Source: Pseudomonas sp. ERMR1:02 (lineage in GTDB: Bacteria > Pseudomonadota > Gammaproteobacteria > Pseudomonadales > Pseudomonadaceae). From it: a DNA stretch of 64,000 bases. The notes under the pieces were generated by a model that was not told where the DNA came from, made no database searches, and saw only the letters and a program-made list of their open reading frames with translations. The translations under genes and the position numbers were made by a program. Shown here in pieces: positions 18,225-27,329 of the stretch. The stretch covers positions 434,001 to 498,000 of the forward strand of contig NZ_NKJI01000003.1 of assembly GCF_002277815.1 (NCBI RefSeq). The letters are read 5' to 3'. The number at the start of each line of letters is the position of its first letter. Position 1 is the first letter of the stretch.

Positions 18225-19094
18225 ATGGGCTATCTACTTTTTGTCACGCTGATCCAGGCGTTTTCCTTCAGTCTGATCGGCGAATACCTTGCCGGCCATG
18301 TCGACAGTTACTTCGCGGTGCTGGTGCGCGTGCTGCTGGCCGGACTGGTGTTCATTCCATTGACGCGCTGGCGCTCGGTGGCGCCTGCTTTCATGCGCGG
18401 CATGTTGCTGATCGGCGCCCTGCAGTTCGGCGTAACTTACGTCTGTCTGTACCTGAGCTTTCGCGTGCTGACGGTCCCGGAAGTGTTGCTGTTCACCATC
18501 CTCACGCCGTTGCACGTGACCCTGATCGAAGACGCGCTGAATCGCCGCTTCAATCCATGGGCATTGATCGCAGCCCTGGTGGCGGTGGCAGGCGCGGCGG
18601 TCATTCGTTTCGACCGCATCAACCCGGATTTCTTCATGGGGTTCCTGCTGCTGCAACTGGCCAACTTCACCTATGCCGCCGGACAAGTGCTCTATAAGCA
18701 TCTGGTGGCGCGGTATCCGAGCGATCTGCCGCATTACCGACGCTTCGGCTATTTCTACCTGGGTGCACTGGCGGTGGCATTGCCGGCATTTCTGCTGTTC
18801 GGCAAACAGAACTTCCTGCCCGAAGCGCCACTGCAATGGGGCGTATTGTTCTTCCTCGGCCTGGTCTCGACGGCGTTGGGGTTGTACTGGTGGAATAAAG
18901 GCGCGTGCCTGGTCAATGGCGGGACGCTGGCGGTGATGAACAACCTGCATGTGCCGGTGGGGTTGTTGATCAATTTGCTGATCTGGAATCAGCATGAAGA
19001 GCTGGGGCGGTTGTTGCTGGGTGGGGCGGTGATTCTGATGGCGGTGTGGGTCAGTCGGTTGGGTGTCAGACCGGCCGCCTTGCACTCTTCGTAG
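18225..19094 (+). CDS. EamA/DMT-family permease
   Basis: A 289-residue inner-membrane protein with about ten hydrophobic helices in two repeats, as expected for the drug/metabolite transporter superfamily. Seen segments include LLFVTLIQAFSFSLIGEYLA, VLVRVLLAGLVFIPLTRW, VLLFTILTPLHVTLIEDAL and, in the second half, GVLFFLGLVSTALGLYWWNKG and VMNNLHVPVGLLINLLIW. The family moves amino acids, carboxylates, amines or other metabolites; the substrate cannot be told. ATG 18225 follows ACGAGGCGAGC. It is flanked on both sides by REP elements and is a single-gene unit. Confidence 0.87.
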   Translation: MGYLLFVTLIQAFSFSLIGEYLAGHVDSYFAVLVRVLLAGLVFIPLTRWRSVAPAFMRGMLLIGALQFGVTYVCLYLSFRVLTVPEVLLFTILTPLHVTLIEDALNRRFNPWALIAALVAVAGAAVIRFDRINPDFFMGFLLLQLANFTYAAGQVLYKHLVARYPSDLPHYRRFGYFYLGALAVALPAFLLFGKQNFLPEAPLQWGVLFFLGLVSTALGLYWWNKGACLVNGGTLAVMNNLHVPVGLLINLLIWNQHEELGRLLLGGAVILMAVWVSRLGVRPAALHSS

Positions 19095-19180
19095 GAGCGA
19101 GGCTTGCCCGCGAAGGCGGTGTGTCAGGAAACATTGGTGTCGATTGACACTCCGTCGCCGCGGGCAAGCCTCGCTCCTAC
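19091..19180. repeat. REP-type inverted repeat
   Basis: GTAGGAGCGAGGCTTGCCCG at 19091 is matched by its reverse complement ending at 19180 (22-base perfect arms). The left arm overlaps the last codon and stop of the EamA gene and the right arm ends 17 bases before the stop of the convergent channel gene. Confidence 0.85.
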
Positions 19181-19196
19181 AGTGGGATATGTTGTG

Positions 19197-20495
19197 TTAC
19201 ATGATTTGTTTTTCCGGCTGGGGAATATGGCTTGCGCCGAGGACAGCCGGCAGCAAGCCAGCGCGTAAATCCGTGCCACTGGGCTGCTGATAAAGGCTTA
19301 ACCCGAATTCCGGCAGCACCGCCAGCAAGTAATCGAAAATATCACCCTGAATACGCTCGTAATCGGCCCATGCCGTGGTGCGGGTGAAGCAGTAGATTTC
19401 CAGCGGGATACCCTGGGCCGTGGTCTGCATCTGTCGGACCATGCAAGTCATGTTCGGCTGGACCTCCGGGTGGCTCTTCAGATACGCCAGGGCATAGGCG
19501 CGAAACGTCCCGATATTGGTCATCCGTCGACGGTTGGCCGACATGGCCGCGACGTTGCCCTGGGCTTCATTCCAGGCTTTGAGTTCGGCCTGTTTGCGGC
19601 TGATGTAGTCAGTCAGTAAATGTACCTGGGAGAGTTTCTGCTCTTCGTCATTGCGGATGAATCGCACGCCGCTGGCGTCGATGAACAGGCTGCGCTTGAT
19701 CCGTCGACCACCGGACTGCTGCATGCCACGCCAGTTCTTGAACGACTCGGACATCAGGCGCCAGGTCGGGATGGAAACGATGGTCTTATCAAAGTTCTGT
19801 ACTTTGACCGTGTGCAGGGTGATGTCCACCACATCGCCATCGGCACCGACTTGCGGCATCTCGATCCAGTCGCCGACCCGCAGCATGTCGTTACTGGTCA
19901 ACTGCACGCTGGCGACGAACGACAGCAGCGTGTCTTTGTAGACCAACAGAATCACCGCCGACATGGCACCCAGTCCGGACAGCAGCAACAGCGGCGAACG
20001 GTCGATCAACGTCGCGACAATGATGATCGCGCCAAACACATACAAGACCATTTTCGCCAGTTGCACATAGCCTTTGATCGAGCGGGTGCGGGCGTGCTCG
20101 GTGCGGGCGTAGATGTCCAGCAAGGCATTGAGCAGGGCACTGATGGATAACATCAGGAACAGAATGGTGAATGCCAGTGCCACGTTGCCGAGGAAGATCA
20201 TCGCGGTTTTACTCAGTTCCGGCACCAGATGCAGACCGAACTGGATCACCAGCGATGGCGTCATCTGTGCCAGGCGCTGAAACACCTTGTTGTGGCGAAA
20301 GTCGTTGATCCAGTGCAAGGCGGGCTGACGGCCAAGCATGCGGCTGGCGTGCAGGATCAGGTAGCGTGCCACTCGTCCGAGCACCAGGGCGATCACCAAC
20401 AGCACCACCAGCGCCAGGCTGGCATGCAGGAGCGGGTGCTGATCGAGGGCGCCCCAAAGGTCTTGGGCGTTGAGCCAGAGCTGTTTGATATCCAT
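19197..20495 (-). CDS. mechanosensitive ion channel, YbdG/MscS family
   Basis: The 432-residue inner-membrane protein has five hydrophobic segments (LLHASLALVVLLVIALVLG at the start, AMIFLGNVALAFTILFLML, MVLYVFGAIIIVATLI). The pore helix and MscS beta-domain region is SPLLLLSGLGAMSAVILLVYKDTLLSFVASVQL followed by VGDWIEMPQVGADGDVVDI and FDKTIVSIPTW. This matches the YbdG-type (miniconductance) branch, which releases solutes upon hypo-osmotic stress. ATG 20495 is preferred over a TTG six bases upstream. It is divergent from the DEAD-box helicase gene. Confidence 0.9.
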   Translation of the reverse strand: MDIKQLWLNAQDLWGALDQHPLLHASLALVVLLVIALVLGRVARYLILHASRMLGRQPALHWINDFRHNKVFQRLAQMTPSLVIQFGLHLVPELSKTAMIFLGNVALAFTILFLMLSISALLNALLDIYARTEHARTRSIKGYVQLAKMVLYVFGAIIIVATLIDRSPLLLLSGLGAMSAVILLVYKDTLLSFVASVQLTSNDMLRVGDWIEMPQVGADGDVVDITLHTVKVQNFDKTIVSIPTWRLMSESFKNWRGMQQSGGRRIKRSLFIDASGVRFIRNDEEQKLSQVHLLTDYISRKQAELKAWNEAQGNVAAMSANRRRMTNIGTFRAYALAYLKSHPEVQPNMTCMVRQMQTTAQGIPLEIYCFTRTTAWADYERIQGDIFDYLLAVLPEFGLSLYQQPSGTDLRAGLLPAVLGASHIPQPEKQIM

Positions 20496-20687
20496 GGGCA
20501 AAAACGATTCTTCTATAAGACGCGACGGGCGATTAGAGCATTTAAGACGCTTTGTATTGCGATCTGGGACAAGTCAGGCAACAAAAAAGCCACTGATTGC
20601 GCCCGTTTGTATAAAGACGCTCGGCCTGGGCGCCCGAAACCGGTAACCTATGCAGCTGATTTTTTGCATTTCTTCGAGGTAGCACCC

Positions 20688-22034
20688 GTGTTTTCCGAAT
20701 TCGCCCTTCACGAACGCCTGCTCAAAGCCGTGGCCGAGCTTAAATTTGTCGAGCCAACGCCTGTGCAAGCAGCGGCTATTCCGCTGGCGCTCCAGGGGCG
20801 TGACTTGCGGGTGACGGCGCAAACCGGTAGCGGCAAGACTGCCGCTTTCGTCCTGCCGATCCTCAACCGTCTGATCGGCCCGGCCAAGATCCGTGTCAGC
20901 ATCAAGACACTGATCCTGCTGCCCACCCGCGAGCTGGCCCAGCAGACCTTGAAAGAAGTTGAACGCTTCGCGCAGTTCACTTTCATCAAGTCCGGCCTGA
21001 TCACCGGCGGTGAAGACTTCAAGGTCCAGGCCGCCATGCTGCGCAAGGTGCCGGACATCCTGATCGGTACGCCGGGGCGGATGATCGAGCAGCTGAACGC
21101 CGGCAACCTCGACCTGAAAGAAGTCGAAGTGCTGGTGCTCGACGAAGCCGACCGCATGCTTGACATGGGTTTCGCCGAAGACGTGCAGCGCCTGGTGGAC
21201 GAGTGCACCAATCGTCAGCAGACCATGTTGTTCTCTGCCACCACCGGTGGTTCGGGCCTGCGCGAGATGGTCGCCAAGGTGTTGAACAACCCTGAGCACT
21301 TGCAGCTCAACGCGGTCAGCCAGCTGAACGAGACCACCCGCCAGCAAATCATCACCGCCGACCACAACCAGCACAAAGAGCAGATCGTTAACTGGTTGCT
21401 GGCCAACGAGACCTATCAGAAGGCCATCGTCTTCACCAATACCCGTGCCATGGCCGACCGTATCTACGGTCGCCTGGTGGCACAGGAATACAAAGCGTTC
21501 GTACTGCACGGCGAAAAGGACCAGAAGGATCGCAAACTGGCGATCGATCGTCTGAAGCAGGGCGGGGTGAAAATCCTCGTGGCTACCGACGTTGCTGCTC
21601 GCGGTCTGGACGTCGACGGCCTGGACCTGGTGATCAACTTCGACATGCCACGCAGCGGCGACGAATATGTACACCGTATCGGTCGTACCGGCCGTGCCGG
21701 CAATGATGGTCTGGCGATCTCGCTGATCTGCCACGGCGACTGGAACCTGATGTCGAGCATCGAGCGCTATCTCAAACAGAGCTTCGAGCGCCGCACCATC
21801 AAGGAAGTCAAAGGCACCTACGGCGGACCGAAAAAGGTCAAGGCCTCGGGCAAAGCTGTCGGCGTGAAGAAGAAAAAGACCGACGCCAAGGGCGACAAGA
21901 AAAAAGTCGCTGCCAAGACCCCAACCAAGCGCAAGAGCGCCAACCGTCCGAAGGCCGAAGCCCCGTCGCTGGTCAGCAAGGACGGCATGGCCCCGCTCAA
22001 GCGCCGCAAGCCAGAGGCGCCGGCTGCTGAGTAA
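20688..22034 (+). CDS. DEAD-box ATP-dependent RNA helicase (SrmB/RhlE-like)
   Basis: The 448-residue protein unwinds short RNA duplexes, probably in ribosome assembly or RNA decay. Motifs in order are the Q-motif FVEPTPVQAAAIPLALQGRD, motif I AQTGSGKT, Ia PTRELAQQ, GTPGRM, II LDEADRMLDMGF, III SAT, then KAIVFTNTRAMAD, VATDVAARGLDVDGLD and VHRIGRTGRAG. A lysine-rich, low-complexity tail of about 75 residues follows, probably RNA-binding. The GTG at 20688 is chosen because FSEFALHERLL then begins the conserved region and GAGGT lies eight bases upstream. The open frame extends over 450 bases further upstream without homology. A terminator follows. Confidence 0.92.
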   Translation: MFSEFALHERLLKAVAELKFVEPTPVQAAAIPLALQGRDLRVTAQTGSGKTAAFVLPILNRLIGPAKIRVSIKTLILLPTRELAQQTLKEVERFAQFTFIKSGLITGGEDFKVQAAMLRKVPDILIGTPGRMIEQLNAGNLDLKEVEVLVLDEADRMLDMGFAEDVQRLVDECTNRQQTMLFSATTGGSGLREMVAKVLNNPEHLQLNAVSQLNETTRQQIITADHNQHKEQIVNWLLANETYQKAIVFTNTRAMADRIYGRLVAQEYKAFVLHGEKDQKDRKLAIDRLKQGGVKILVATDVAARGLDVDGLDLVINFDMPRSGDEYVHRIGRTGRAGNDGLAISLICHGDWNLMSSIERYLKQSFERRTIKEVKGTYGGPKKVKASGKAVGVKKKKTDAKGDKKKVAAKTPTKRKSANRPKAEAPSLVSKDGMAPLKRRKPEAPAAE

Positions 22035-22050
22035 GCGCTTAAGCTAAATA

Positions 22051-22087
22051 AAAATGCCCGTATCGCAAGATACGGGCATTTTTGTTT
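22051..22087. terminator. intrinsic terminator after the DEAD-box helicase gene
   Basis: AAAATGCCCGTATC pairs exactly with GATACGGGCATTTT around a GCAA tetraloop, followed by TTTGTTT. A stable tetraloop hairpin with a T-rich tail, 16 bases after the stop. Confidence 0.9.
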
Positions 22088-22120
22088 AGATGTCGCATAG
22101 ACCTGAGGTAGTGATTTTCC

Positions 22121-22534
22121 ATGCTGGTGATTTCCAACAACGTGCAGCTGCCGGATGCCGAGATCGAGTTGACTGCCATTCGCGCCCAGGGCGCTGGAGG
22201 GCAGAACGTCAACAAGGTCTCCAGCGCCGTGCATCTGCGCTTCGACATTCCGGCCTCGTCCTTGCCCGAGTTTTACAAGGAGCGGTTGTTGGCGCTGCGC
22301 GACAGTCGCATCACCAGCGAAGGCGTGTTGATCATCAAGGCCCAACAATACCGGACCCAGGAGCAGAACCGTGCCGATGCGCTGGAGCGTTTGACTGAAC
22401 TGATCCTCAGTGCCACCAAGGTCGAAAAGAAACGCCGTCCGACCAAGCCAACCCTCGGTTCGAAGACCCGTCGGCTCGAATCCAAGAGCAAGCGTGGCAA
22501 CATCAAGGCCGGGCGCGGCAAAGTGGATTTCTAG
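22121..22534 (+). CDS. arfB: alternative ribosome-rescue factor ArfB (YaeJ)
   Basis: The 137-residue peptidyl-tRNA hydrolase releases nascent chains from ribosomes stalled at the end of truncated mRNA. It contains the release-factor motif GAGGQNVNK (GGQ at about residues 27-29) after AIRAQ. The basic C-terminal tail ([22 protein letters not shown] and following) fits the empty mRNA channel in known ArfB structures. Length is that of the family. The last four bases overlap the stop of the convergent MFS gene. Upstream is the helicase terminator, so it has its own promoter, not clearly seen. Confidence 0.93.
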   Translation: MLVISNNVQLPDAEIELTAIRAQGAGGQNVNKVSSAVHLRFDIPASSLPEFYKERLLALRDSRITSEGVLIIKAQQYRTQEQNRADALERLTELILSATKVEKKRRPTKPTLGSKTRRLESKSKRGNIKAGRGKVDF

Positions 22535-23730
22535 CGGGTTTCCCGAGTCTCACGGTTCTTCGGTGCCTGCCGGTACAGGTAAATGCAGAGTATCAAGCTG
22601 CTGATTGCAGCCAGCGCGGCGAACAGGAAGATCGAAGCAAAACCGAATCCCGCCGCAACCGCACCGGCCAGTGGCCCAGTGATCCCCAGTGACAAATCGA
22701 TGAACAGCGAATAGGCCCCGACCGCCGCGCCTCGGCTAGAGGCGGGCACCAGGTTGACCGCTTCAACCCCCAGCGCTGGAAACACCAGCGAGAAGCCGAA
22801 GCCGCTCAGCGCTGCACCCGCCAGCGCCCAATGGGCATCCGGCGCCAGCCACAGCAGCAACAATCCCAACGTTTCCACGGACAGGCAGGCAATCGCCACG
22901 CGAAAGCCTCCCAGGCGATTGATCAGGTTGCCGAACAACAGCCGCGCGCCGATGAAGCTGGCGCCGAACAGGCTCAGGCACAACACCGCGTTATCCCAGT
23001 GCTGGGTGGCGTAATACAGGGTGATAAAGGTAGCGATGGTGCCGAAACCGATGGAGCCCAACGCCAGGCCGCAACCGTGGGGCAGTACCCGCCCGAGCAC
23101 ATGCATGAAAGGCAAGCGCTCACCGACCACGATTGGCGCGGCGGTTTTCGGCCAGGCCAGCAGCAGGCCGAATATCGCCAGCAGCACAATGCTCACGCCC
23201 ATGCTCCACAAACCCAGTTTGCCGACCAGCCATACGCCCAGCGGAGCACCGACGGCCAGTGCGCCATAGCTGGCGATGCCGTTCCAGGAGATGACCTTGG
23301 CGGTGTTCGCCGCACCCACCCGGCCGATGCCCCAGCCAATCGAACCCGATCCCACCAGGCTTTCCGCGCTGCCAAGCACCAGGCGCCCGATCAACAGACT
23401 GGTCAGACTCAACATGGGCAAGTTCTGGGTCCACGCCGAAATCAGCATGAAGACACCGCTCAAGCCGCAACCGGCCAAGCCATACATCACTGCCAGCTTG
23501 CTGCCCTTGTTGTCGATGATTTTCCCGGCGTAGGGACGGCTGAGCAGGGTGGCGAGGTATTGCACACTGATCACAAGCCCCGCGATCACCGCGCCGAAAC
23601 CCAGGTCGCTGTGGACGTAGCCAGGCAGTACCGCCAGAGGAATGCCGATATTCAGGTAGCCGATAAAGGTAAACAGAACGATGGAAACAACTTGCAGCGT
23701 GACCGCCAGGGGGCGCTGGTTTTCAGACAT
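22531..23730 (-). CDS. major facilitator superfamily permease (YfcJ/YhhS-like)
   Basis: The 399-residue inner-membrane protein has about twelve hydrophobic helices. The loop 2-3 region [30 protein letters not shown] carries the MFS motif A pattern. [28 protein letters not shown] and [18 protein letters not shown] resemble the YfcJ/YhhS group of sugar-efflux-like transporters. Substrate unknown. ATG 23730 begins [13 protein letters not shown]. It is convergent with arfB, sharing four bases at the stops. Confidence 0.9.
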   Translation of the reverse strand: MSENQRPLAVTLQVVSIVLFTFIGYLNIGIPLAVLPGYVHSDLGFGAVIAGLVISVQYLATLLSRPYAGKIIDNKGSKLAVMYGLAGCGLSGVFMLISAWTQNLPMLSLTSLLIGRLVLGSAESLVGSGSIGWGIGRVGAANTAKVISWNGIASYGALAVGAPLGVWLVGKLGLWSMGVSIVLLAIFGLLLAWPKTAAPIVVGERLPFMHVLGRVLPHGCGLALGSIGFGTIATFITLYYATQHWDNAVLCLSLFGASFIGARLLFGNLINRLGGFRVAIACLSVETLGLLLLWLAPDAHWALAGAALSGFGFSLVFPALGVEAVNLVPASSRGAAVGAYSLFIDLSLGITGPLAGAVAAGFGFASIFLFAALAAISSLILCIYLYRQAPKNRETRETR

Positions 23731-23832
23731 GGGTAAAGGTCCACGGGAAAGCAGGATTAGATAGGCTGCTTATGATAACGGTGCTAGCGTTCGTGGGTCG
23801 TGAAAAAGTAAAACTATTTGCCGGACGGACCG

Positions 23833-24015
23833 TCAGGGCTTGGCAGGCGCCACCAATTGCGTGGTGACCAGGGCGGCGAGCGCATTTTCTTCGCTGCCGA
23901 AACGGGCGAGCAAAGCGGCTTGTTTCTCGGGAGAGAGGCGATTCCAGATCTCGATCATTTTCTCGGCGGTGCCGATCAGAACGCTGGCTTGCTCTTCGCT
24001 AAAATCGTCGGTCAT
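23833..24015 (-). CDS. small hypothetical protein
   Basis: A 60-residue acidic, helical protein beginning MTDDFSEEQASVLIGTAEKM and ending in a hydrophobic VTTQLVAPAKP tail. The frame is open to an ATG at 24069, but the start at 24015 begins the more conserved-looking sequence. No good Shine-Dalgarno is seen for either. Codon use is like that of neighbouring genes. No domain is recognised, and it may be a small Pseudomonas-restricted protein. Confidence 0.5.
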   Translation of the reverse strand: MTDDFSEEQASVLIGTAEKMIEIWNRLSPEKQAALLARFGSEENALAALVTTQLVAPAKP

Positions 24016-24089
24016 GGAGGAGGGCTCACGGTTCAGGCGGTGTGGAAAGCGCATGTTAGCGCTTTCCACACGGTCTGTACGGCGGTGTT

Positions 24090-24221
24090 TCAGTCTTCGC
24101 TGTCAGCCTGGCGGCTGTCAGATGCTTCTCTCGGCTCGGGCTGTTGGGCGCCGGCTTGTTGCGTGGTCGTCTGCTCAGGTTCGTGCAGGCTTGGGAAGGG
24201 GAGATTAGGAATCTCGTGCAT
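24090..24221 (-). CDS. very small hypothetical protein (43 residues)
   Basis: The minus strand from ATG 24221 to TGA 24090 encodes 43 residues starting MHEIPNLPFPSLHEPEQ and rich in Q, P, E and D (QQAGAQQPEP, then SDSRQADSED), so likely disordered. GAGGAG lies seven bases upstream of the ATG, a strong ribosome binding site. It sits 74 bases upstream of the 60-residue gene on the same strand, and the two could be one transcript. No family is recognised. Confidence 0.5.
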   Translation of the reverse strand: MHEIPNLPFPSLHEPEQTTTQQAGAQQPEPREASDSRQADSED

Positions 24222-24380
24222 AGTCGCGCTCCTCGCTAAGTCTGTTGATAGATCTGGTAGATCCGCGCTTTTGAAAAAGCCTGGAGAGGATACAGCACAA
24301 GAAATGACAAACAGACTTTATATCCATTTGTTTCGACGGATGGGGTTGTATAGACAGGAGTGTGTGGGTAACACGACGGT

Positions 24381-24493
24381 GATCGTTCCCACGCTCTGCG
24401 TGGGAATGCCTCTACGGACGCTCCGCGTTCGGCTCTTGATTTGGGACGCGCAGCGTCCCGGGCTGCATTCCCACGCAGAGCGTGGGAACGATC
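24381..24493. repeat. long palindromic repeat, GATCGTTCCCACGC family, copy 2
   Basis: Arms 24381-24409 and 24465-24493 are perfect 29-base reverse complements of the same family as 12417-12522. It ends 15 bases before the phhC stop and may serve as the phhABC terminator. Confidence 0.85.
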
Positions 24494-24508
24494 AGAGGTG
24501 GAGGGAAG

Positions 24509-25702
24509 TTATTTGCAGACTGTGGCGATGGCCTCAGCCAGCAAATCCAGACGCGTCGCATCAATCCCCGCCACGTTCGCCCGGCCTGTGCCAACCATGT
24601 AGACGCTGTGATGATCGCGCAATTGCTTGACCTGCTCCGGCGTCAATCCGGTGTAGGAAAACATCCCGCGCTGCACGCCAATGTGCGCAAAGCGCTCGCG
24701 CAAGCCGTGAGGCTCCAGCGCTTCCACCAGACCGCTACGCAGTTGGGCGATACGCAAGCGCATGGCTTCCACTTCATCGCTCCAGAGCTGTTTCAACTCC
24801 GGATCGCCAAGGATGGTCGCCACCACCGCGGCACCATGATCCGGCGGCGTCGACCACAGGTTGCGGGCGATGTTGGCCAGTTGGCTGCGAATATCTACCA
24901 GTTTGTCTGCGGTTTTCGCGCAGACAATCAGGGCACCGGTGCGGTCGCGGTACAGGCCGAAGTTCTTCGAGCAGGAGCTGGTGATCAGCACCTCCGGCAG
25001 TTCTGCGGCGAACAGACGGGTAGACCAGGCGTCCTGTTCCAGACCATCGCCAAAGCCCTGGTAGGCGAAGTCGATCAGCGGAAGCAGCTCACGTCGACGC
25101 ACCACGTCCAGCACCCGACGCCAGTCGTCGTGGGACAGATCGAACCCGGTCGGGTTGTGGCAGCAAGCGTGCAGCAACACCACATCGCCCTTGGGTACCT
25201 CATTGAGCACCGCGAGCATCGCGTCGACGTCGAGACGGTTGTCGCTGCCCACGTACGGGTAGTGACTGACCTTGACTCCTGCCGTGGCGAAAATGGTTTC
25301 GTGGATCGGCCAGGTCGGATTACTCAGCCAAACGCCACGGCCCGGCAGGCACTGGGCGATGAAGTCTGCGCTCAAGCGCAGCGCGCCGGTGCCGCCCGGG
25401 GTCTGGGTGGCGCCGGCACGTTTATCGCGGATCAGTGGCGATTCGGCGCCAAGCACCAGCTCATTGATAGCCTTACCGAACGCCGGTTCGCCGTGACCGC
25501 CAATGTAGGTCTTGGTGGTCTGACGATCCACCAATCGCGCCTCGGCCAGTTTTACCGACTGAGGAATCGGCGTCAGGCCCTGTGCGTCTTTATAGACACC
25601 GACGCCAAGGTCGAACTTGCGCGGGTTCGGATCCTGCGCGTAGGCCTCCATCAGGCCGAGGATCGGATCGCCGGGCACCCGGCCAATGGCGTCGAAGTGC
25701 AT
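24509..25702 (-). CDS. phhC: aromatic amino acid aminotransferase PhhC
   Basis: The 397-residue PLP-dependent class I aminotransferase (TyrB/AspC type) converts tyrosine to 4-hydroxyphenylpyruvate. Seen motifs are FDLGVGVYKDAQG near the N-terminus, GGTGALRLSADFI, SNPTWPIHE, HACCHNPTGFDL, PLIDFAYQGFGDG with the cofactor-contacting Asp and Tyr, and SCSKNFGLYRDRTGAL with the Schiff-base lysine. The gene is third in phhABC; its ATG overlaps the phhB stop by one base (TAATG), so it is translationally coupled. The context shows its role in phenylalanine and tyrosine catabolism. Confidence 0.92.
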   Translation of the reverse strand: MHFDAIGRVPGDPILGLMEAYAQDPNPRKFDLGVGVYKDAQGLTPIPQSVKLAEARLVDRQTTKTYIGGHGEPAFGKAINELVLGAESPLIRDKRAGATQTPGGTGALRLSADFIAQCLPGRGVWLSNPTWPIHETIFATAGVKVSHYPYVGSDNRLDVDAMLAVLNEVPKGDVVLLHACCHNPTGFDLSHDDWRRVLDVVRRRELLPLIDFAYQGFGDGLEQDAWSTRLFAAELPEVLITSSCSKNFGLYRDRTGALIVCAKTADKLVDIRSQLANIARNLWSTPPDHGAAVVATILGDPELKQLWSDEVEAMRLRIAQLRSGLVEALEPHGLRERFAHIGVQRGMFSYTGLTPEQVKQLRDHHSVYMVGTGRANVAGIDATRLDLLAEAIATVCK

Positions 25703-26058
25703 TACTTGCGTCCTTCTGCAGTCTTGGCCACTTCGTCAGTGCGCGCGGCCATGATGAAGTCATTGCGGTGCAGGCCTTTGATCGAGTGGCTCCACCAGGT
25801 CACGGTGACTTTGCCCCACTCGGTCAGCAGGCCCGGGTGGTGACCTTCGGCCTCGGAGATTTCGCCGACAGCGTTAGTGAACGCCAAGGCGTGCTTGAAG
25901 TTTTTGAACAGGAATACTTTTTCCAGCTGCATGATGCTGTCGCGTACTTCGATGTTCCAGTCCGGGATCTGCTTGATCAGGATCGGCAACTCTTCGTCGC
26001 TGACTTGAGGGGCGCCGGCTTGGCAGGCTTCGCAGTGGGCTTGGTTCAATGTGGACAT
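25702..26058 (-). CDS. phhB: pterin-4-alpha-carbinolamine dehydratase PhhB
   Basis: The 118-residue enzyme dehydrates the 4a-hydroxytetrahydropterin made by PhhA, recycling the pterin cofactor. The family pattern [21 protein letters not shown] (about residues 71-91) contains the paired histidines, proline and distal histidine of the active site. An N-terminal extension with two cysteines, HCEACQAG, is typical of pseudomonad PhhB. ATG 26058 follows AGGAATTCAAC. It lies between phhA and phhC, and is required for PhhA function in P. aeruginosa. Confidence 0.95.
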   Translation of the reverse strand: MSTLNQAHCEACQAGAPQVSDEELPILIKQIPDWNIEVRDSIMQLEKVFLFKNFKHALAFTNAVGEISEAEGHHPGLLTEWGKVTVTWWSHSIKGLHRNDFIMAARTDEVAKTAEGRK

Positions 26059-26176
26059 GTTGAATTCCTGAAATCGAAAAAATGGAAATCGGTCGTCATG
26101 CAACTGGATTAAGAGCGACCACGCTAACGCAAAGCGCGGTTTCCAGACAGACTCACTTGATCGTAAAAGCAGCGGT

Positions 26177-26968
26177 TCAGGCGGCTTTTGGCTTTGGCGG
26201 AAATTTCGGTGCATGCAGACCCATCTGCATCGCTTGCTTGACCATGCCCATGATGTCTTCGTGGGCCAAGTCGAACAGGCGCTTGAGGTTCGGCAGGACA
26301 AAGTACAGTGGCTGCAGGATATCGATGCGGTACGGCGTGCGCATGCATTCCAGCGGATTGAACACCTGATGCTCAGGCTCGTCCGACAGGCAGTACACGG
26401 TTTCTTTGGGCGAAGACAGGATGCCGCCACCGTAGATGCGCTGGCCTTGCGCAGTATCGAGCAGGCCGAACTCAATGGTCATCCAGTACAGACGCGCCAG
26501 GTACACGCGCTCTTCCTTGGAAGCCTGTAGGCCAAGTTTGCCGTAGGTGTGGGTGAATTCGGCGAACCAGGAATTGGTCAACAACGGACAGTGGCCGAAG
26601 ATCTCATGGAAAATGTCCGGCTCTTGCAGGTAATCCAGCTCTTCGCGGGTACGAATAAAGGTCGCCACTGGAAACTGCTTGCTGGCGAGCAATTCAAAAA
26701 AGGTCTGGAAAGGGATCAGCGCGGGAACGCGGGCGACCTGCCAGCCGGTGGTTTCACCGAGGACCTTGTTGATCTCGTCCAGTTGCGGAATGCGGTCGTG
26801 GGGCAGACCGAGTTTTTCGATACCGTCCAGATATTCCTGGCACGCACGCCCTTCGATCACCTTCAGTTGACGAGTGATCAGCGTGTTCCACACCGCGTGT
26901 TCTTCGGCGGTGTAGTCGATAAAACCATGCGCATCGGGCTCGCGAGCCACGTATTGCGTCTGCTTCAT
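26177..26968 (-). CDS. phhA: phenylalanine 4-monooxygenase PhhA
   Basis: The 263-residue enzyme hydroxylates phenylalanine to tyrosine using molecular oxygen, Fe(II) and tetrahydropterin. The iron-binding motif [13 protein letters not shown] supplies two histidine ligands at about residues 119-124, and [10 protein letters not shown] supplies the glutamate. The dimeric or monomeric bacterial form lacks the regulatory ACT domain of the animal enzyme, and this length fits. ATG 26968 follows CAGGAGAGCAGC. The promoter region upstream contains a candidate PhhR box, and phhR is divergent. Confidence 0.96.
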   Translation of the reverse strand: MKQTQYVAREPDAHGFIDYTAEEHAVWNTLITRQLKVIEGRACQEYLDGIEKLGLPHDRIPQLDEINKVLGETTGWQVARVPALIPFQTFFELLASKQFPVATFIRTREELDYLQEPDIFHEIFGHCPLLTNSWFAEFTHTYGKLGLQASKEERVYLARLYWMTIEFGLLDTAQGQRIYGGGILSSPKETVYCLSDEPEHQVFNPLECMRTPYRIDILQPLYFVLPNLKRLFDLAHEDIMGMVKQAMQMGLHAPKFPPKPKAA

Positions 26969-27088
26969 GCTGCTCTCCTGCTAGGGGATTCGTTCTTGTT
27001 ATGTACTGCTATGGACTTAGGAATACCTCAAGGATTGCGCCGTTGCAGCAGGTGATTCCCGCGATGCGTGGGAAAAATCGCCGGTTTT

Positions 27089-27106
27089 CGTAAATTTTTC
27101 GTTACG
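27089..27106. promoter_or_regulatory. candidate PhhR/TyrR box
   Basis: CGTAAA-N6-GTTACG resembles the TyrR-type box TGTAAA-N6-TTTACA, with nine of twelve positions matching. It lies 121 bases upstream of the phhA start, in the divergent region shared with phhR. No convincing -24/-12 element was found upstream of phhA. Confidence 0.5.
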
Positions 27107-27211
27107 GATTGGTGTCTATTGCGCAGTTGTTGAGTTTTCCGGGTTTGAAAAAGATCATAGCTGTCACATAATCTTGACGACTATCTGAGCGCTTCAGCAA
27201 AAAATAATCCC

Positions 27212-27311
27212 TGTAGGAGCGAGCTTGCTCGCGATGGAGTCGAGGGCAACGCGTTTATTCAGGAAGACCGCGTTTTTGTTAACGTCCATCGCGAGCGAGC
27301 TCGCTCCTACA
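27212..27311. repeat. REP pair immediately upstream of phhR
   Basis: TGTAGGAGCGAGCTTGCTCG begins at 27212 and the matching arm ends CGAGCTCGCTCCTACA at 27311. Only 18 bases separate it from the phhR ATG, so it may lie in the 5' leader. Confidence 0.85.
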
Positions 27312-27329
27312 TTTTTTTCGGGCCTTTAT

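Noticed and set aside
20229..20687. N-terminal extension of the DEAD-box helicase to 20229
   Set aside because: The extension overlaps the divergent channel gene and shows no conserved sequence; a GTG with ribosome binding site is at the family start.
24482..25843. Plus-strand ORF of 453 residues opposite phhC
   Set aside because: The aminotransferase on the minus strand has all catalytic motifs; the plus frame has none.
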